Origin: an uncultured Clostridia bacterium
GTDB lineage: Bacteria > Bacillota > Clostridia > UBA1381
Assembly: GCA_944391265.1 (NCBI GenBank)
Contig: CALXSX010000121.1
Location: forward strand, 1 to 37,530
DNA: 37,530 nt
Direction: 5' to 3'
Part shown: positions 15,204-23,680 of the stretch, piece by piece
How the letters are laid out: each line of letters opens with the position of its first letter
Position numbering within the stretch: position 1 is the first letter of the stretch
Notes under the pieces: generated by a model
Told to the model about the DNA's origin: nothing
The model's input: only the letters and a program-made list of their open reading frames with translations
The model's database searches: none
Made by a program: the position numbers and the translations under genes

Positions 15204-16238
15204 TCAATTAGATATTTTAAATAAATTATTAACAGCGGTAACAGCCTGCTCAGTGGTTATAAAGCCTTTCGGCTCGAAATTTCCGCCGGTGCCTGACATA
15301 ATTCCGTTTGAAGCTATGAAGCTTACAGAATCAAGCGCCCATGACTCAATCTGAGACATATCACCGAAAGCAGTATTGTTTTTCCCGTATGAACTGATGC
15401 CAATTATCTGGCAGGCGTTTTTCAGAATAACTGCCGCCTGCTCTCGAGTGAGAGCATCGTCCGGCTTGAATTCCGTTTCGGAAACTCCGCCCACAACTCC
15501 AAGCGCGTGCAGCATATTAACGTAGCTGTCCGAGGTGTCGTTAAAATAATGCGTCAGGTAAGCTACGTCTGTATCGCGAAGATAGTTCTCAAGATTTGAG
15601 TAATTAAGCGATACGGCTATTAAATTCCCTATCAGGAGGCAAAACTCTTGCCTTGAAATTGCCCTTCCGAAACAATTATTTATTTCAAACGGCAGCAAAG
15701 AGTTTTCCGCACTGTACATGACCTGTTCAACAGCCCATTGCTCCGCGGGGAAGTTAAGGTAGTCGGGGCTTTCATTTATTGTAAACACGTTGTGATCGTA
15801 TGTGTTTTCAGATGACATGAAGCTTGAGTAAATAGAGCCTATTACGTCTATCTCTTCATCAGTGCCGTAGCATATATAGTTTGAATCTCCGTATTTTCCG
15901 ACCTGAACACCGGAATTTATAAAATATGGCTTTTCACCGGAGCTTGTCTCAAGAACAATGCAAACGCCGCTGAATGGGTGCTTGTTTATCTTTCTGTAAA
16001 CTAACGCCGTGTCGGCTACCGCTACAAACTGGTTTATCTGTGACTGTGACAGCTTCATTGCCTTTGACTTTTCAAGGCTCATAACATAGCCTCCTGTCAC
16101 TTCCGATTCATCACCTATACCCATAGCCTCAAGTATTGTGAGTTCTTCCTCGTTATAGACATCAGCTGCAAACGCCGCCGTGCACGATATAAAAAACAAT
16201 GATGTTATAAGTAAAACATAAATGTATATTTTTTTCAT
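15204..16238 (-). CDS. Secreted protein with SLH domains
   Basis: The 344-residue product has a signal peptide (KKIYIYVLLITSLFFISCTAAFA, cleavage about residue 25). Its N-terminal half is unassigned. Two to three S-layer-homology repeats occupy about residues 185-344, with FKPDDALTREQAAVILKNA, a FGDMSQIESWALDSVSFIASNGIMSGT-type segment and FEPKGFITTEQAVTAV as the clearest. SLH domains bind pyruvylated or similar cell-wall polymers, so the protein probably sits in the cell envelope. Position 16238 is chosen over an upstream in-frame ATG (16280), because AAAGGTCAC precedes it and the signal peptide then starts at MKK. It is the last gene of a minus-strand run with the copper-amine-oxidase-N protein and the PBP. 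Confidence 0.85.
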   Translation of the reverse strand: MKKIYIYVLLITSLFFISCTAAFAADVYNEEELTILEAMGIGDESEVTGGYVMSLEKSKAMKLSQSQINQFVAVADTALVYRKINKHPFSGVCIVLETSSGEKPYFINSGVQVGKYGDSNYICYGTDEEIDVIGSIYSSFMSSENTYDHNVFTINESPDYLNFPAEQWAVEQVMYSAENSLLPFEINNCFGRAISRQEFCLLIGNLIAVSLNYSNLENYLRDTDVAYLTHYFNDTSDSYVNMLHALGVVGGVSETEFKPDDALTREQAAVILKNACQIIGISSYGKNNTAFGDMSQIESWALDSVSFIASNGIMSGTGGNFEPKGFITTEQAVTAVNNLFKISN

Positions 16239-16261
16239 AAAGTGACCTTTCAGATATTTTT

Positions 16262-17476
16262 TTAACCGGCATATGGCCATATAACAGCTGTCTTGCCGTT
16301 AGGCAGCTCTATAAAATATTCAAATTTTGACGGATCCTTTTCGTCAACATAGCAGTCAAGCACTTCAAAGCTTGTGAGAGTGTCTGAGTAGATTATATCA
16401 TTGTCGGTTACATTGTTTACATATGAGCCTTTGTTGTATAGTGTCACCTCTTCATACGAAAGCGGCTGATTATCGTTATAAAGCCTTGTAAATGTTCTGC
16501 CTACAGCTGAATCGGTCTTCCACAAATAACGAATCAGATCTGAATCTTCGAGTGAGTAAACTCCTGAACAAAGCATCGTATCAAGAAAACAAAGACCGTC
16601 AGTATCAGATATGATATTTTCAGCTCCGTCAATGAACAGTTTGTTTTGAAAATAAATCATGCCGTCGGCAGAATTGTTTGCTTTAATCTGGAAAACATCT
16701 GAACCGTTGTATCTGTACACGCCTGCACATCTTCCGTCTTCGCTGTTATAAAGGACTAATATTTCAGTATATCTGTCCGAACCCACAATGTCTGCTACCG
16801 CTACTCCGTACGGTTCAAGATCGGTTGATAGAACAGAATTGAAGCTCGCCCCGTTAATCCAGAGAGCAGGTGTATTAGTTGTGCCGTCTGCTGATTTTTT
16901 CAGAGGTATAAATGCAAGCAGATCGTTTTCACCGTTCCCGTCAAGGTCGAAGCATGGTATGTCAGAGAGGTCGCTTGTAACAACAAAGCCTCCGTCTTCA
17001 AGCGTCATAAACCCGGTTCTCCACTGTGCATTTGCCCTGTATTCCTTGCCGGTGGTTGATATGAGAACCGAATTTCTTACAGAATTCCATGTAACACCGA
17101 AATCCATAGCTTCGGCGATTGCCCGTACAGGAATAGAAAGCCTTTCATTTATTATTGTGGCAGGAACATCAATTGCAACCGGCTTTCCGTTTTTCATTAG
17201 ATACGGGTCGCCTATTTTTGTAGTAACGGTATAGTTGCCTTTTGTCAGCGTCGCAGTCTGGGTGTCGGCATTCCAGTCCACCGTGGCACCTGCTTTTTCA
17301 AACACTGCCCTTACGGGTACCATTGTTCTGCCGTCGAGCAGGGTTGGCGCCTGGTCAAAAGTGACCTCCGAGTTGTCAACAAATACCTTTATAGACGTTT
17401 CTGCAATAGCAGATACTGCTGACGCTGCAATTATTCCCGCAGTTAAAGCTGATATGGTGAGTATTCTTAATTTCAT
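16262..17476 (-). CDS. Secreted copper-amine-oxidase-N domain protein
   Basis: The 404-residue product has a signal peptide (about 1-26, cleavage after AIA) and an N-terminal copper amine oxidase N-like domain (about 27-150), shown by LLDGRTMVPVRAVFEKAGA and the second copy ERLSIPVRAIAEAMDFGVTWN. The domain name is historical; these clostridial proteins are not amine oxidases. They are thought to be wall-associated. The remainder includes FDLDGNGENDLLAFIP, a DxDxNGxxD calcium-loop or FG-GAP-like motif, suggesting a beta-propeller-like region, but no catalytic motif is visible. AAAGGAAAG precedes the ATG. It lies 34 bases after the PBP gene and 23 before the SLH gene. Confidence 0.82.
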   Translation of the reverse strand: MKLRILTISALTAGIIAASAVSAIAETSIKVFVDNSEVTFDQAPTLLDGRTMVPVRAVFEKAGATVDWNADTQTATLTKGNYTVTTKIGDPYLMKNGKPVAIDVPATIINERLSIPVRAIAEAMDFGVTWNSVRNSVLISTTGKEYRANAQWRTGFMTLEDGGFVVTSDLSDIPCFDLDGNGENDLLAFIPLKKSADGTTNTPALWINGASFNSVLSTDLEPYGVAVADIVGSDRYTEILVLYNSEDGRCAGVYRYNGSDVFQIKANNSADGMIYFQNKLFIDGAENIISDTDGLCFLDTMLCSGVYSLEDSDLIRYLWKTDSAVGRTFTRLYNDNQPLSYEEVTLYNKGSYVNNVTDNDIIYSDTLTSFEVLDCYVDEKDPSKFEYFIELPNGKTAVIWPYAG

Positions 17477-17510
17477 AGTAACTTTCCTTTCTGTAAACTT
17501 ATTTTAATCG

Positions 17511-19958
17511 TTACTCCGATACCTTCTCGGGAACTGCACCCTGAGACCCTGAACCGGTATTTCCTTGAGGTGATTCCGGCTCAGTAACGGGATTCGATTC
17601 AGATTCTTGCCCGCTGTCCGGATTTTGTTCAGGGCGCGTCTGTGAATTTGACCCTGTTCCGCTGCCTTCAGGAGGCTGAGATTTTTCCGGAACGTCCGTA
17701 TCATCATCGTTTGAATTCGGCTCTCTGGATGAGTTTTCAGTGCTTTTCGGTTTATCGGTGTCTTCTGGTTTCTGTGTGCGATTTGAATTTGACGAGCTTT
17801 TGTGGCTGCTGCACGTTTTCTTTGGCTGCGTACCCGTCAAGAAGCACACTGTTGTTGAATTGCATGAGGACCTTGCCAGGTCTCCGCTGTCAAGACATAT
17901 TTCCGCTTCGACAACGCCCTGAGGTATTTCAACCTCCTTTTCCTCAAAACCTGAGTGAACGTCTTCCATAACTTTTTTCCAAACGGAAATAGCAGGATTA
18001 GATGAAGCGCTTATAGCTTTCGGCGAATCATAGCCATACCAAACGGCGGCGGCATAGTAATCCGTTAAACCGACAAACCATTTATCTATGTTATCGTTTG
18101 TCGTTCCTGTCTTTCCGTATGTCGTTATATCAGACAGACGGGCTGAGCGTGCTGTCCCGTATGAGCCGTAAACAGGCTGACGCAGAAGGCTTTTCATTAC
18201 GAATGCCGTTGACGGCTTAAGAGCCTGCGTGGTATCAGGTGTGTTTTCAAGAATGGTATTGCCTGACGCGTCAACAACCTTCGTGTAGGTGTATGGCCTT
18301 ATATATTTTCCCCCGTTTAAAAATGTTGCGTATGCCGCCGTTATTTCTTCAACAGTTACACCGCGTGTAAGTCCGCCCAAAGATATTGAGCTGTAGTTTT
18401 TATCGGCCGATTCGAGCGTTGTAAATTTGAAATTATTCTGAAGGTAGGAAAACGATTTGTTTATGCCGACCATGTCAAGCACCTTAACCGCCGGAATGTT
18501 CGAGGATCTTCCGACCGCCTCGCAGATGGTCATGTCTCCCTTGAATCCTCTGTAAGAGTTGGACGGCTCCCAGTTATCGCTGCCTATGGTGATTTTTTCG
18601 TCAGTCACGATTGTAGCCGGTGTAACCTTTTCAAGCTCTATCGCCGGGGCGTAAACAGACAGTGGCTTTATCGCCGAACCGGGCTGCCGCACAGCCTGTG
18701 TGGCTCTGTTGAAGCCGCGAGTATCTGTTTTCTTTCCTATGCCTCCGACCATTCCCTTGATCTGACCGGTATACGGGTCTATAATAACCATTGCTGACTG
18801 GGCTGAGGAGCTTGGGAAATTAGACGTGTTTTCAAATACCTTCTCAATTTTCTCCTGTATCTCCGGGTCAATGGTGGAATATATCTTAAGGCCACCGTTC
18901 GTAATCTGCTGATTCGCAAAATCCTCTGAGTATCCCTTTAGATCCTGCAAATCCTTAACAACATCTTTAATAACTTCATCAACGAAATAAGACGTTATAT
19001 TAGATTCAGTGTCAGTCTTGTGACCTACCACTTTAAGTGAACTTGATACAGCTTCGTCATATTCTTCCTGAGAAATTTTGCCGAGCTCAAGCATTTTTGC
19101 TAAAACAAGATTTCTTTTTTCTATATTGTTTTCAGGGTTCGCTATCGGGTCGAATTTTGCCGGGGTCTGCGTTATTCCTACTATAGAAGCAGCTTCCGCA
19201 AGCGTCAGCTCATCGGCTGATTTGTTGAAGTATGTGTTTGAGGCAGCCTCAACACCATAGCAGCCGTTGGCAAAATATACGATATTGAGGTAAAGAGTCA
19301 GTATCTCATCCTTTGACAGCTGTTTTTCGAGCGCTATAGCGCTCATCATTTCTTTGATTTTTCTTGTAGGACTTTTTTCTTTTTCATTCGTAATGTTTTT
19401 TATTACCTGCTGAGTAATCGTGCTTCCACCGTATGAGGAATCACCTATTCCTATTTTTGAAAGAAGATATTTCACTGTAGCTCCGAAGGTTCTTTTCAAA
19501 TCAACTCCGTGGTGCTTTTCAAAGCGTTCATCCTCTATGGCAATTGTCGCTTCCTTCAAATTGTCACCAATCTCATCGCTCGACACCCATTTCCTGTTGA
19601 CGGTGGATTTTATCTGCTCAAGCTCCTTATATGTTCCGTCGCTGTCCTCGTACATTATATACGAAGAGTAGTTGAGTGCAAGATCGCTTATATTCATATC
19701 TGCAATCTCTGTTGATACTGCTGTATACATTCCTATACCAACGCCCGTTCCGACTATGACGAGTATTATTCCTATAATAAGAACGGCAATCCCAACGCCG
19801 TTAAAAAACTTGTGAGTCTTTTCCTTCCTTGCATTTTTTTTAAGCCGTTTTTCAAGGCGTGTAGAATTTCTTTTACCGGAGGATTTCTTGTTTCTCGACC
19901 TGTGCAGGTCTTCATCCCCGGGGTAGTAATTATATTTATTATCATCCTGGTAGTCCAA
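17511..19958 (-). CDS. Class A penicillin-binding protein
   Basis: This bifunctional murein synthase polymerises lipid II and cross-links peptidoglycan outside the membrane. From the chosen start (815 residues) it has a basic cytoplasmic tail, a membrane helix at about 55-77, a GT51 transglycosylase domain (catalytic EDERFEKHHGVD from about 142, GGSTITQQ near 177), and a transpeptidase domain with S428xxK431, SSN at 484-486 and KTGT at 615-618. A Ser/Pro/Glu/Asp-rich low-complexity tail covers about the last 95 residues. TTG at 19958 is chosen because GGAGGAG lies 7 bases before it. The in-frame ATG at 19979 has no ribosome binding site and sits upstream of that sequence. It is likely the first gene of a three-gene envelope operon. 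Confidence 0.93.
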   Translation of the reverse strand: MDYQDDNKYNYYPGDEDLHRSRNKKSSGKRNSTRLEKRLKKNARKEKTHKFFNGVGIAVLIIGIILVIVGTGVGIGMYTAVSTEIADMNISDLALNYSSYIMYEDSDGTYKELEQIKSTVNRKWVSSDEIGDNLKEATIAIEDERFEKHHGVDLKRTFGATVKYLLSKIGIGDSSYGGSTITQQVIKNITNEKEKSPTRKIKEMMSAIALEKQLSKDEILTLYLNIVYFANGCYGVEAASNTYFNKSADELTLAEAASIVGITQTPAKFDPIANPENNIEKRNLVLAKMLELGKISQEEYDEAVSSSLKVVGHKTDTESNITSYFVDEVIKDVVKDLQDLKGYSEDFANQQITNGGLKIYSTIDPEIQEKIEKVFENTSNFPSSSAQSAMVIIDPYTGQIKGMVGGIGKKTDTRGFNRATQAVRQPGSAIKPLSVYAPAIELEKVTPATIVTDEKITIGSDNWEPSNSYRGFKGDMTICEAVGRSSNIPAVKVLDMVGINKSFSYLQNNFKFTTLESADKNYSSISLGGLTRGVTVEEITAAYATFLNGGKYIRPYTYTKVVDASGNTILENTPDTTQALKPSTAFVMKSLLRQPVYGSYGTARSARLSDITTYGKTGTTNDNIDKWFVGLTDYYAAAVWYGYDSPKAISASSNPAISVWKKVMEDVHSGFEEKEVEIPQGVVEAEICLDSGDLARSSCNSTTVCFLTGTQPKKTCSSHKSSSNSNRTQKPEDTDKPKSTENSSREPNSNDDDTDVPEKSQPPEGSGTGSNSQTRPEQNPDSGQESESNPVTEPESPQGNTGSGSQGAVPEKVSE

Positions 19959-20002
19959 AACCCTACTCCTCCAATTCATTTTTGATAAACATAACCAACT
20001 TT

Positions 20003-20031
20003 ATTATATAGGAAAACATATATTTTTTCAT
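20003..20031 (-). promoter_or_regulatory. Probable promoter of the PBP operon
   Basis: On the minus strand, TATAAT (20003-20008) has a weak -35, ATGAAA (20026-20031), at 17 bp. It would place the transcript start about 35-40 bases before the TTG start of the PBP gene. Confidence 0.5.
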
Positions 20032-20131
20032 GACTTTTTTCAAAAAAGTAATAAATTACGTATAAAAAAATGACATTTGCAAAAAATAGAATAAAGCATT
20101 TTATACACAAATATTCTGGAAGGTGATTAAA

Positions 20132-20491
20132 GTGAGTAAAAAAACAGGTATTGTGGCAGCATCAGCGGCAATTGTAATTTTTGCTGTATCATTTTTAATT
20201 GGTGTGTTCATGGCTTCAGAAAACGATGATATCAGTAAATCTGAATTCCCTTCTCCGGCTCCGTCTGAAACACAGGTGATTTCACCGACCACTGTTCCTG
20301 AAGAACGCGATATTTACAAAATAGTGCTGGAATCAAGCTCTTTAATATTGTATAAAAATGACCAGGAGATAAAAAGAATTACGGTAAGTCCTGAGGTATT
20401 TCCGTCAGCCGATGTAAATCTTTTATCTAATGGTATTGTGTATGATGATTATGAAGCGGCGCTTGTTGATTGGGAAAGTTTATCAAGTTAA
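20132..20491 (+). CDS. Small membrane protein, BofC C-terminal-like
   Basis: The 119-residue product has an N-terminal membrane helix (about 5-27, GIVAASAAIVIFAVSFLIGVF), a Ser/Pro-rich linker, and a small C-terminal domain. That domain (IYKIVLESSSLILYKNDQE, then FPSADVNLLSNGIVYDDYEAAL, ending DWESLSS) resembles the BofC C-terminal domain pattern of a short beta sheet followed by LxxGIxxxxxExxLxxLxDxxS. BofC regulates sigma-K processing in Bacillus spores, but the same small domain occurs in uncharacterised clostridial membrane proteins. GTG at 20132 is chosen over the in-frame GTG at 20123 because GGAAGGTG spans 20118-20125. It lies between the divergent PBP gene and groESL. The family call is tentative. 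Confidence 0.6.
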   Translation: MSKKTGIVAASAAIVIFAVSFLIGVFMASENDDISKSEFPSPAPSETQVISPTTVPEERDIYKIVLESSSLILYKNDQEIKRITVSPEVFPSADVNLLSNGIVYDDYEAALVDWESLSS

Positions 20492-20583
20492 TAAAAAATA
20501 AAGAAAATATGAGAAAAAAAGAGAAAACTAGAGAAATAGAGACTTATTTTATATTATTGGCTTCATGCTGATTCAGACAGAAT

Positions 20584-20612
20584 TTGCCTATTTTGCAAAA
20601 AAAGTTCATAAT
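20584..20612 (+). promoter_or_regulatory. Probable sigma-A promoter of groESL
   Basis: TTGCCT at 20584-20589 and CATAAT at 20607-20612 are 17 bp apart, ending five bases before the CIRCE element. Transcription would start inside CIRCE, the usual arrangement. Confidence 0.65.
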
Positions 20613-20616
20613 ATTG

Positions 20617-20643
20617 TTAGCACTCAAGGTGAACGAGTGCTAA
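20617..20643. promoter_or_regulatory. CIRCE element (HrcA operator)
   Basis: TTAGCACTC (20617-20625), nine bases, and GAGTGCTAA (20635-20643) make a perfect CIRCE inverted repeat. HrcA bound here represses groESL, and heat shock or unfolded protein load relieves it by titrating GroEL. Confidence 0.97.
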
Positions 20644-20673
20644 CAACGGCGATTTTTAAGGAGGAGATATATA

Positions 20674-20958
20674 ATGAAGATCAAACCATTGGCTGACAGG
20701 GTTGTCATTAAAATGTGTGAGGCTGAAGAAGTCACTAAAGGCGGTATCATTTTAACAAATGCTGCGAAGGAAAAGCCGCAGGTTGCAGAAGTCGTTGAGG
20801 TCGGACCGGGCGGAATGGTTGACGGCAAGGAGATAAAGATGACTGTTACAAAGGGTGATAAGGTTCTTATTTCCGAGTACGCCGGAACAAAGGTAAAGCT
20901 TGACGGCGAAGAATATGTTATTGTAAGACAAAACGATATTCTTGCAATTGTTGAATGA
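20674..20958 (+). CDS. groES: Co-chaperonin GroES
   Basis: GroES is the 10-kDa lid of the GroEL folding chamber. The 94-residue product starts KIKPLADRVVIK and has the mobile-loop region EEVTKGGIILTNAAKEKPQVAEVVEVGPG (about 16-45) with the usual family length. AAGGAGGAG precedes the ATG. A CIRCE element lies 30 bases upstream of the start, and groEL follows 17 bases after the stop. Confidence 0.98.
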   Translation: MKIKPLADRVVIKMCEAEEVTKGGIILTNAAKEKPQVAEVVEVGPGGMVDGKEIKMTVTKGDKVLISEYAGTKVKLDGEEYVIVRQNDILAIVE

Positions 20959-20975
20959 TTTGGAGGTAGATTGAA

Positions 20976-22601
20976 ATGGCTAAACAGATTAAATTCGGTG
21001 AGGAAGCAAGGCATGCGCTTGAAAGAGGTATAAATCAGCTTGCTGATACGGTTAAAATTACACTTGGACCTAAGGGAAGAAATGTTGTTCTTGATAAAAA
21101 ATTCGGTTCACCGCTCATCACAAACGACGGTGTTACCATTGCCAAAGAGATCGAGCTCAAGGATCCGTTTGAGAATATGGGTGCACAGCTTGTAAAAGAG
21201 GTTGCTACAAAGACAAACGATGTTGCAGGTGACGGAACTACGACAGCTACTCTTCTTGCACAGGCACTCATTAGGGAAGGCTCAAAGAATGTTACGGCAG
21301 GAGCTAACCCGATGATAGTCAGGAAGGGTATCCAGAAAGCAGTTGATGCTGCTGTAAAGGAAATAGTTGCAAGTGCTAAAAAGGTAAACGGCAAGGCTGA
21401 TATAGCGAGAGTTGCTTCCGTTTCCGCTGCAAACGACACTATCGGTGAGCTTATTGCAGACGCAATGGAAAAAGTTACGGCAGACGGCGTAATTACTGTT
21501 GAGGAGTCAAAGACTGCAGAAACATACAGCGAGGTAGTTGAAGGTATGCAGTTTGACAGAGGATACATTTCACCTTATATGGTTACTGACACAAATAAGA
21601 TGGAAGCTGTCATAGATGATGCATATATACTTATTACAGATAAGAAGATTTCAAATATTCAGGAAATTCTTCCGCTTCTTGAGCAGCTCGTGCAGGCTGG
21701 TAAAAAGCTCGTTATTATAGCTGAGGATGTTGAGGGCGAAGCACTGGCAACTCTTATTGTCAACAAGCTCAGAGGCACATTTGCAGCAGTTCCTGTAAAG
21801 GCTCCTGGATTTGGTGACAGAAGAAAGGAGATGCTCAGAGACATCGCAATTCTTACAGGAGGCGAGGTTATTTCTGAGGAGCTCGGACTTGAGCTTAAGG
21901 ACACTACGGTAGAACAGCTCGGCCGTGCAAGACAGGTTAAGATCCAGAAGGAAAACACAATAATAGTAGACGGCGCAGGAGATGCAGATGCTATTAAGGC
22001 AAGAGTTTCTGAAATTAAAGCGGCTATTGAAAACACAACATCTGAGTTTGATAAAGAGAAGCTCCAGGAAAGACTTGCAAAGCTTTCCGGCGGTGTTGCT
22101 GTAATTAAGGTCGGCGCTGCAACAGAAACAGAAATGCAGGAGATGAAGCTGAGAATAGAAGATGCTTTGGCTGCTACGAAAGCTGCTGTTGAGGAAGGAA
22201 TAATCCCCGGAGGCGGAACGACTTATATAAATGCTATGCCTGCTGTAGAGAAACTTCTTGATGAAACAGAGGGTGACGAAAAGACAGGCGTTCAGATAGT
22301 TCTGAAAGCTCTTGAGGAGCCTGTAAAGCAGATTGCAAAGAATGCCGGACTTGAGGGCTCGGTAATTGTTGACAAGGTTAAGGCTCAGAAAGTGGGAATA
22401 GGATACAATGCTCTTACAGGAGAATATGTTGATATGCTTAAAGAAGGTATTGTTGACCCTGTAAAGGTAACGAGAAGTGCTCTTCAGAACGCTGCAAGCG
22501 TTGCAAGCATGGTACTTACGACAGAAAGCCTTGTAACGGATATGCCAGAGCCGGAGAAGCCGGTGCCGGCAGCTGATCCTTCAATGGGCGGAATGTATTG
22601 A
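20976..22601 (+). CDS. groEL: Chaperonin GroEL
   Basis: GroEL is the 60-kDa ATP-driven folding chamber. The 541-residue product has the ATP-binding LGPKGRNVVLDKKFG (about 31-45), GDGTTTATLLAQA (about 86-98) and the late GGGTTYINA segment (about 413). It ends with a single GGM motif (PSMGGMY) instead of the long GGM repeat of E. coli. It is co-transcribed with groES under CIRCE control and followed by a terminator. Confidence 0.98.
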   Translation: MAKQIKFGEEARHALERGINQLADTVKITLGPKGRNVVLDKKFGSPLITNDGVTIAKEIELKDPFENMGAQLVKEVATKTNDVAGDGTTTATLLAQALIREGSKNVTAGANPMIVRKGIQKAVDAAVKEIVASAKKVNGKADIARVASVSAANDTIGELIADAMEKVTADGVITVEESKTAETYSEVVEGMQFDRGYISPYMVTDTNKMEAVIDDAYILITDKKISNIQEILPLLEQLVQAGKKLVIIAEDVEGEALATLIVNKLRGTFAAVPVKAPGFGDRRKEMLRDIAILTGGEVISEELGLELKDTTVEQLGRARQVKIQKENTIIVDGAGDADAIKARVSEIKAAIENTTSEFDKEKLQERLAKLSGGVAVIKVGAATETEMQEMKLRIEDALAATKAAVEEGIIPGGGTTYINAMPAVEKLLDETEGDEKTGVQIVLKALEEPVKQIAKNAGLEGSVIVDKVKAQKVGIGYNALTGEYVDMLKEGIVDPVKVTRSALQNAASVASMVLTTESLVTDMPEPEKPVPAADPSMGGMY

Positions 22602-22619
22602 TAATAAAAAAATATTGTG

Positions 22620-22652
22620 CGGCTGTAGACGTGTGTTTACAGCCGTATTTTT
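22620..22652 (+). terminator. Intrinsic terminator of groESL
   Basis: An 11-bp stem with one G-T pair (CGGCTGTAGAC at 22620-22630 with 22635-22645) and a GTGT loop are followed by a T-rich tail. Confidence 0.88.
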
Positions 22653-22683
22653 AATAAAAAAAACGACCCGTAAAGGGTCGTTT
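22653..22683 (-). terminator. Intrinsic terminator of the SSB-like gene
   Basis: The stem AAACGACCC (22661-22669) with its complement (22675-22683) has a 5-nt loop. Read on the minus strand, it is followed by a run of T at about 22660-22653. Confidence 0.88.
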
Positions 22684-22695
22684 GCTGTTTTTATG

Positions 22696-23382
22696 CTATT
22701 CAATTGTAAACCCCGTATTAGAATCATAATCCTCTGAGGGCTGCGCATCTCCAAGCTGATCAGTGTTTTCGACTTTTTCAAGCCGATTTACAGATACTTC
22801 GTATGCAGTTTTTGTTACTACCTCATCTTCGGAGAGCTTTTTCTGGTACGTCCTTGACTGGATTCTTCCCCAGACGCGAATGTTTTCTCCTACCTCAAAG
22901 CTTTTGCTGTACCTGGCGTTTCTTCCCCAGGCGATAATTGGAATATAGTCTGATTTGTTGTATGTTCTGTTGACTGCGAGGAGCATATCCGTTATCTCTC
23001 TGCCGAAGGGCGTTGTCCTGTAAACAGGCGCCTTGCATATATACCCGTCCAGATATAGCTGATTCGGGTTTTTCGGCGCATCTTCATCGTAAGGTATTAT
23101 ATCCTTGGCAAAAACCGTCAGTATGAGTTTGTTGGTATTCTCGTCTGTGCTGTTGTATGACCTGAACTGACCGTTGATTTCTACTGATGAGCCTTTTTCG
23201 CATTTGCAGTCAAAAAGAAGTCTTTCCGATGTCAAAACCTTTATCAGGTCGTATGTTCCGCTCAGACGCGGCACCTTAAGCGTAAATATGTAAAATTTTT
23301 CACCATAGACCTGATGGCTGAAAGACAATTCGTCATCGACAGTCCCAACCAAAGTTGCCTGATTATTCCCGTTGTACTCCAT
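22696..23382 (-). CDS. Single-stranded DNA-binding protein with two OB folds
   Basis: The 228-residue product looks like two SSB-type OB domains in one chain. The first (about 7-97) begins NQATLVGTVDDELSFSHQV. The second (about 107-205) has LYLDGYICKAPVYRTTPFGREIT and DYIPIIAWGRNARYSKSFEVGENIRVWGRIQSR, the clearest SSB signature. The tail is acidic (EDYDSNTGFTIE) but lacks the canonical DDDIPF SSB tip. It probably binds single-stranded DNA as an accessory SSB. Canonical ssb normally lies between rpsF and rpsR and is not seen here. AGGAGG precedes the ATG. It is monocistronic, with its own terminator. Confidence 0.8.
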   Translation of the reverse strand: MEYNGNNQATLVGTVDDELSFSHQVYGEKFYIFTLKVPRLSGTYDLIKVLTSERLLFDCKCEKGSSVEINGQFRSYNSTDENTNKLILTVFAKDIIPYDEDAPKNPNQLYLDGYICKAPVYRTTPFGREITDMLLAVNRTYNKSDYIPIIAWGRNARYSKSFEVGENIRVWGRIQSRTYQKKLSEDEVVTKTAYEVSVNRLEKVENTDQLGDAQPSEDYDSNTGFTIE

Positions 23383-23680
23383 TTGATAATCCTCCTGTTT
23401 GTTATTCGTATCATCAGGATACTACTTAAGTATTTTTATATATAATTATATATATGTTATCGAAAATAGTTTTATGATAAAAATCGGAAAATTTTTATGA
23501 ATATACTAAAGTAATCCTGTGTGATATTTATAAAAAAACTTGACATAAAGTTAATAGCATAGTAAAATTATCTTTAGCTTAAGTATACGCCAGAAAAATT
23601 ATCAAGTCAATAGATTTTTGATATAGTTAACAAAAAAGAAACAAATAATATACATTTTTTAAGGATGGAGAGCGATAAAA
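23383..23680. other. AT-rich intergenic region between SSB-like gene and folC
   Basis: This 298-base divergent spacer contains the folC promoter (23540-23568), alternating TA tracts near 23435-23460 and the leader of the SSB-like gene. I see no further gene or conserved RNA in it. Confidence 0.6.
23540..23568 (+). promoter_or_regulatory. Sigma-A promoter of folC
   Basis: TTGACA at 23540-23545 and TAAAAT at 23563-23568 have a 17-bp spacer. The predicted leader is about 105 bases. Confidence 0.8.
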
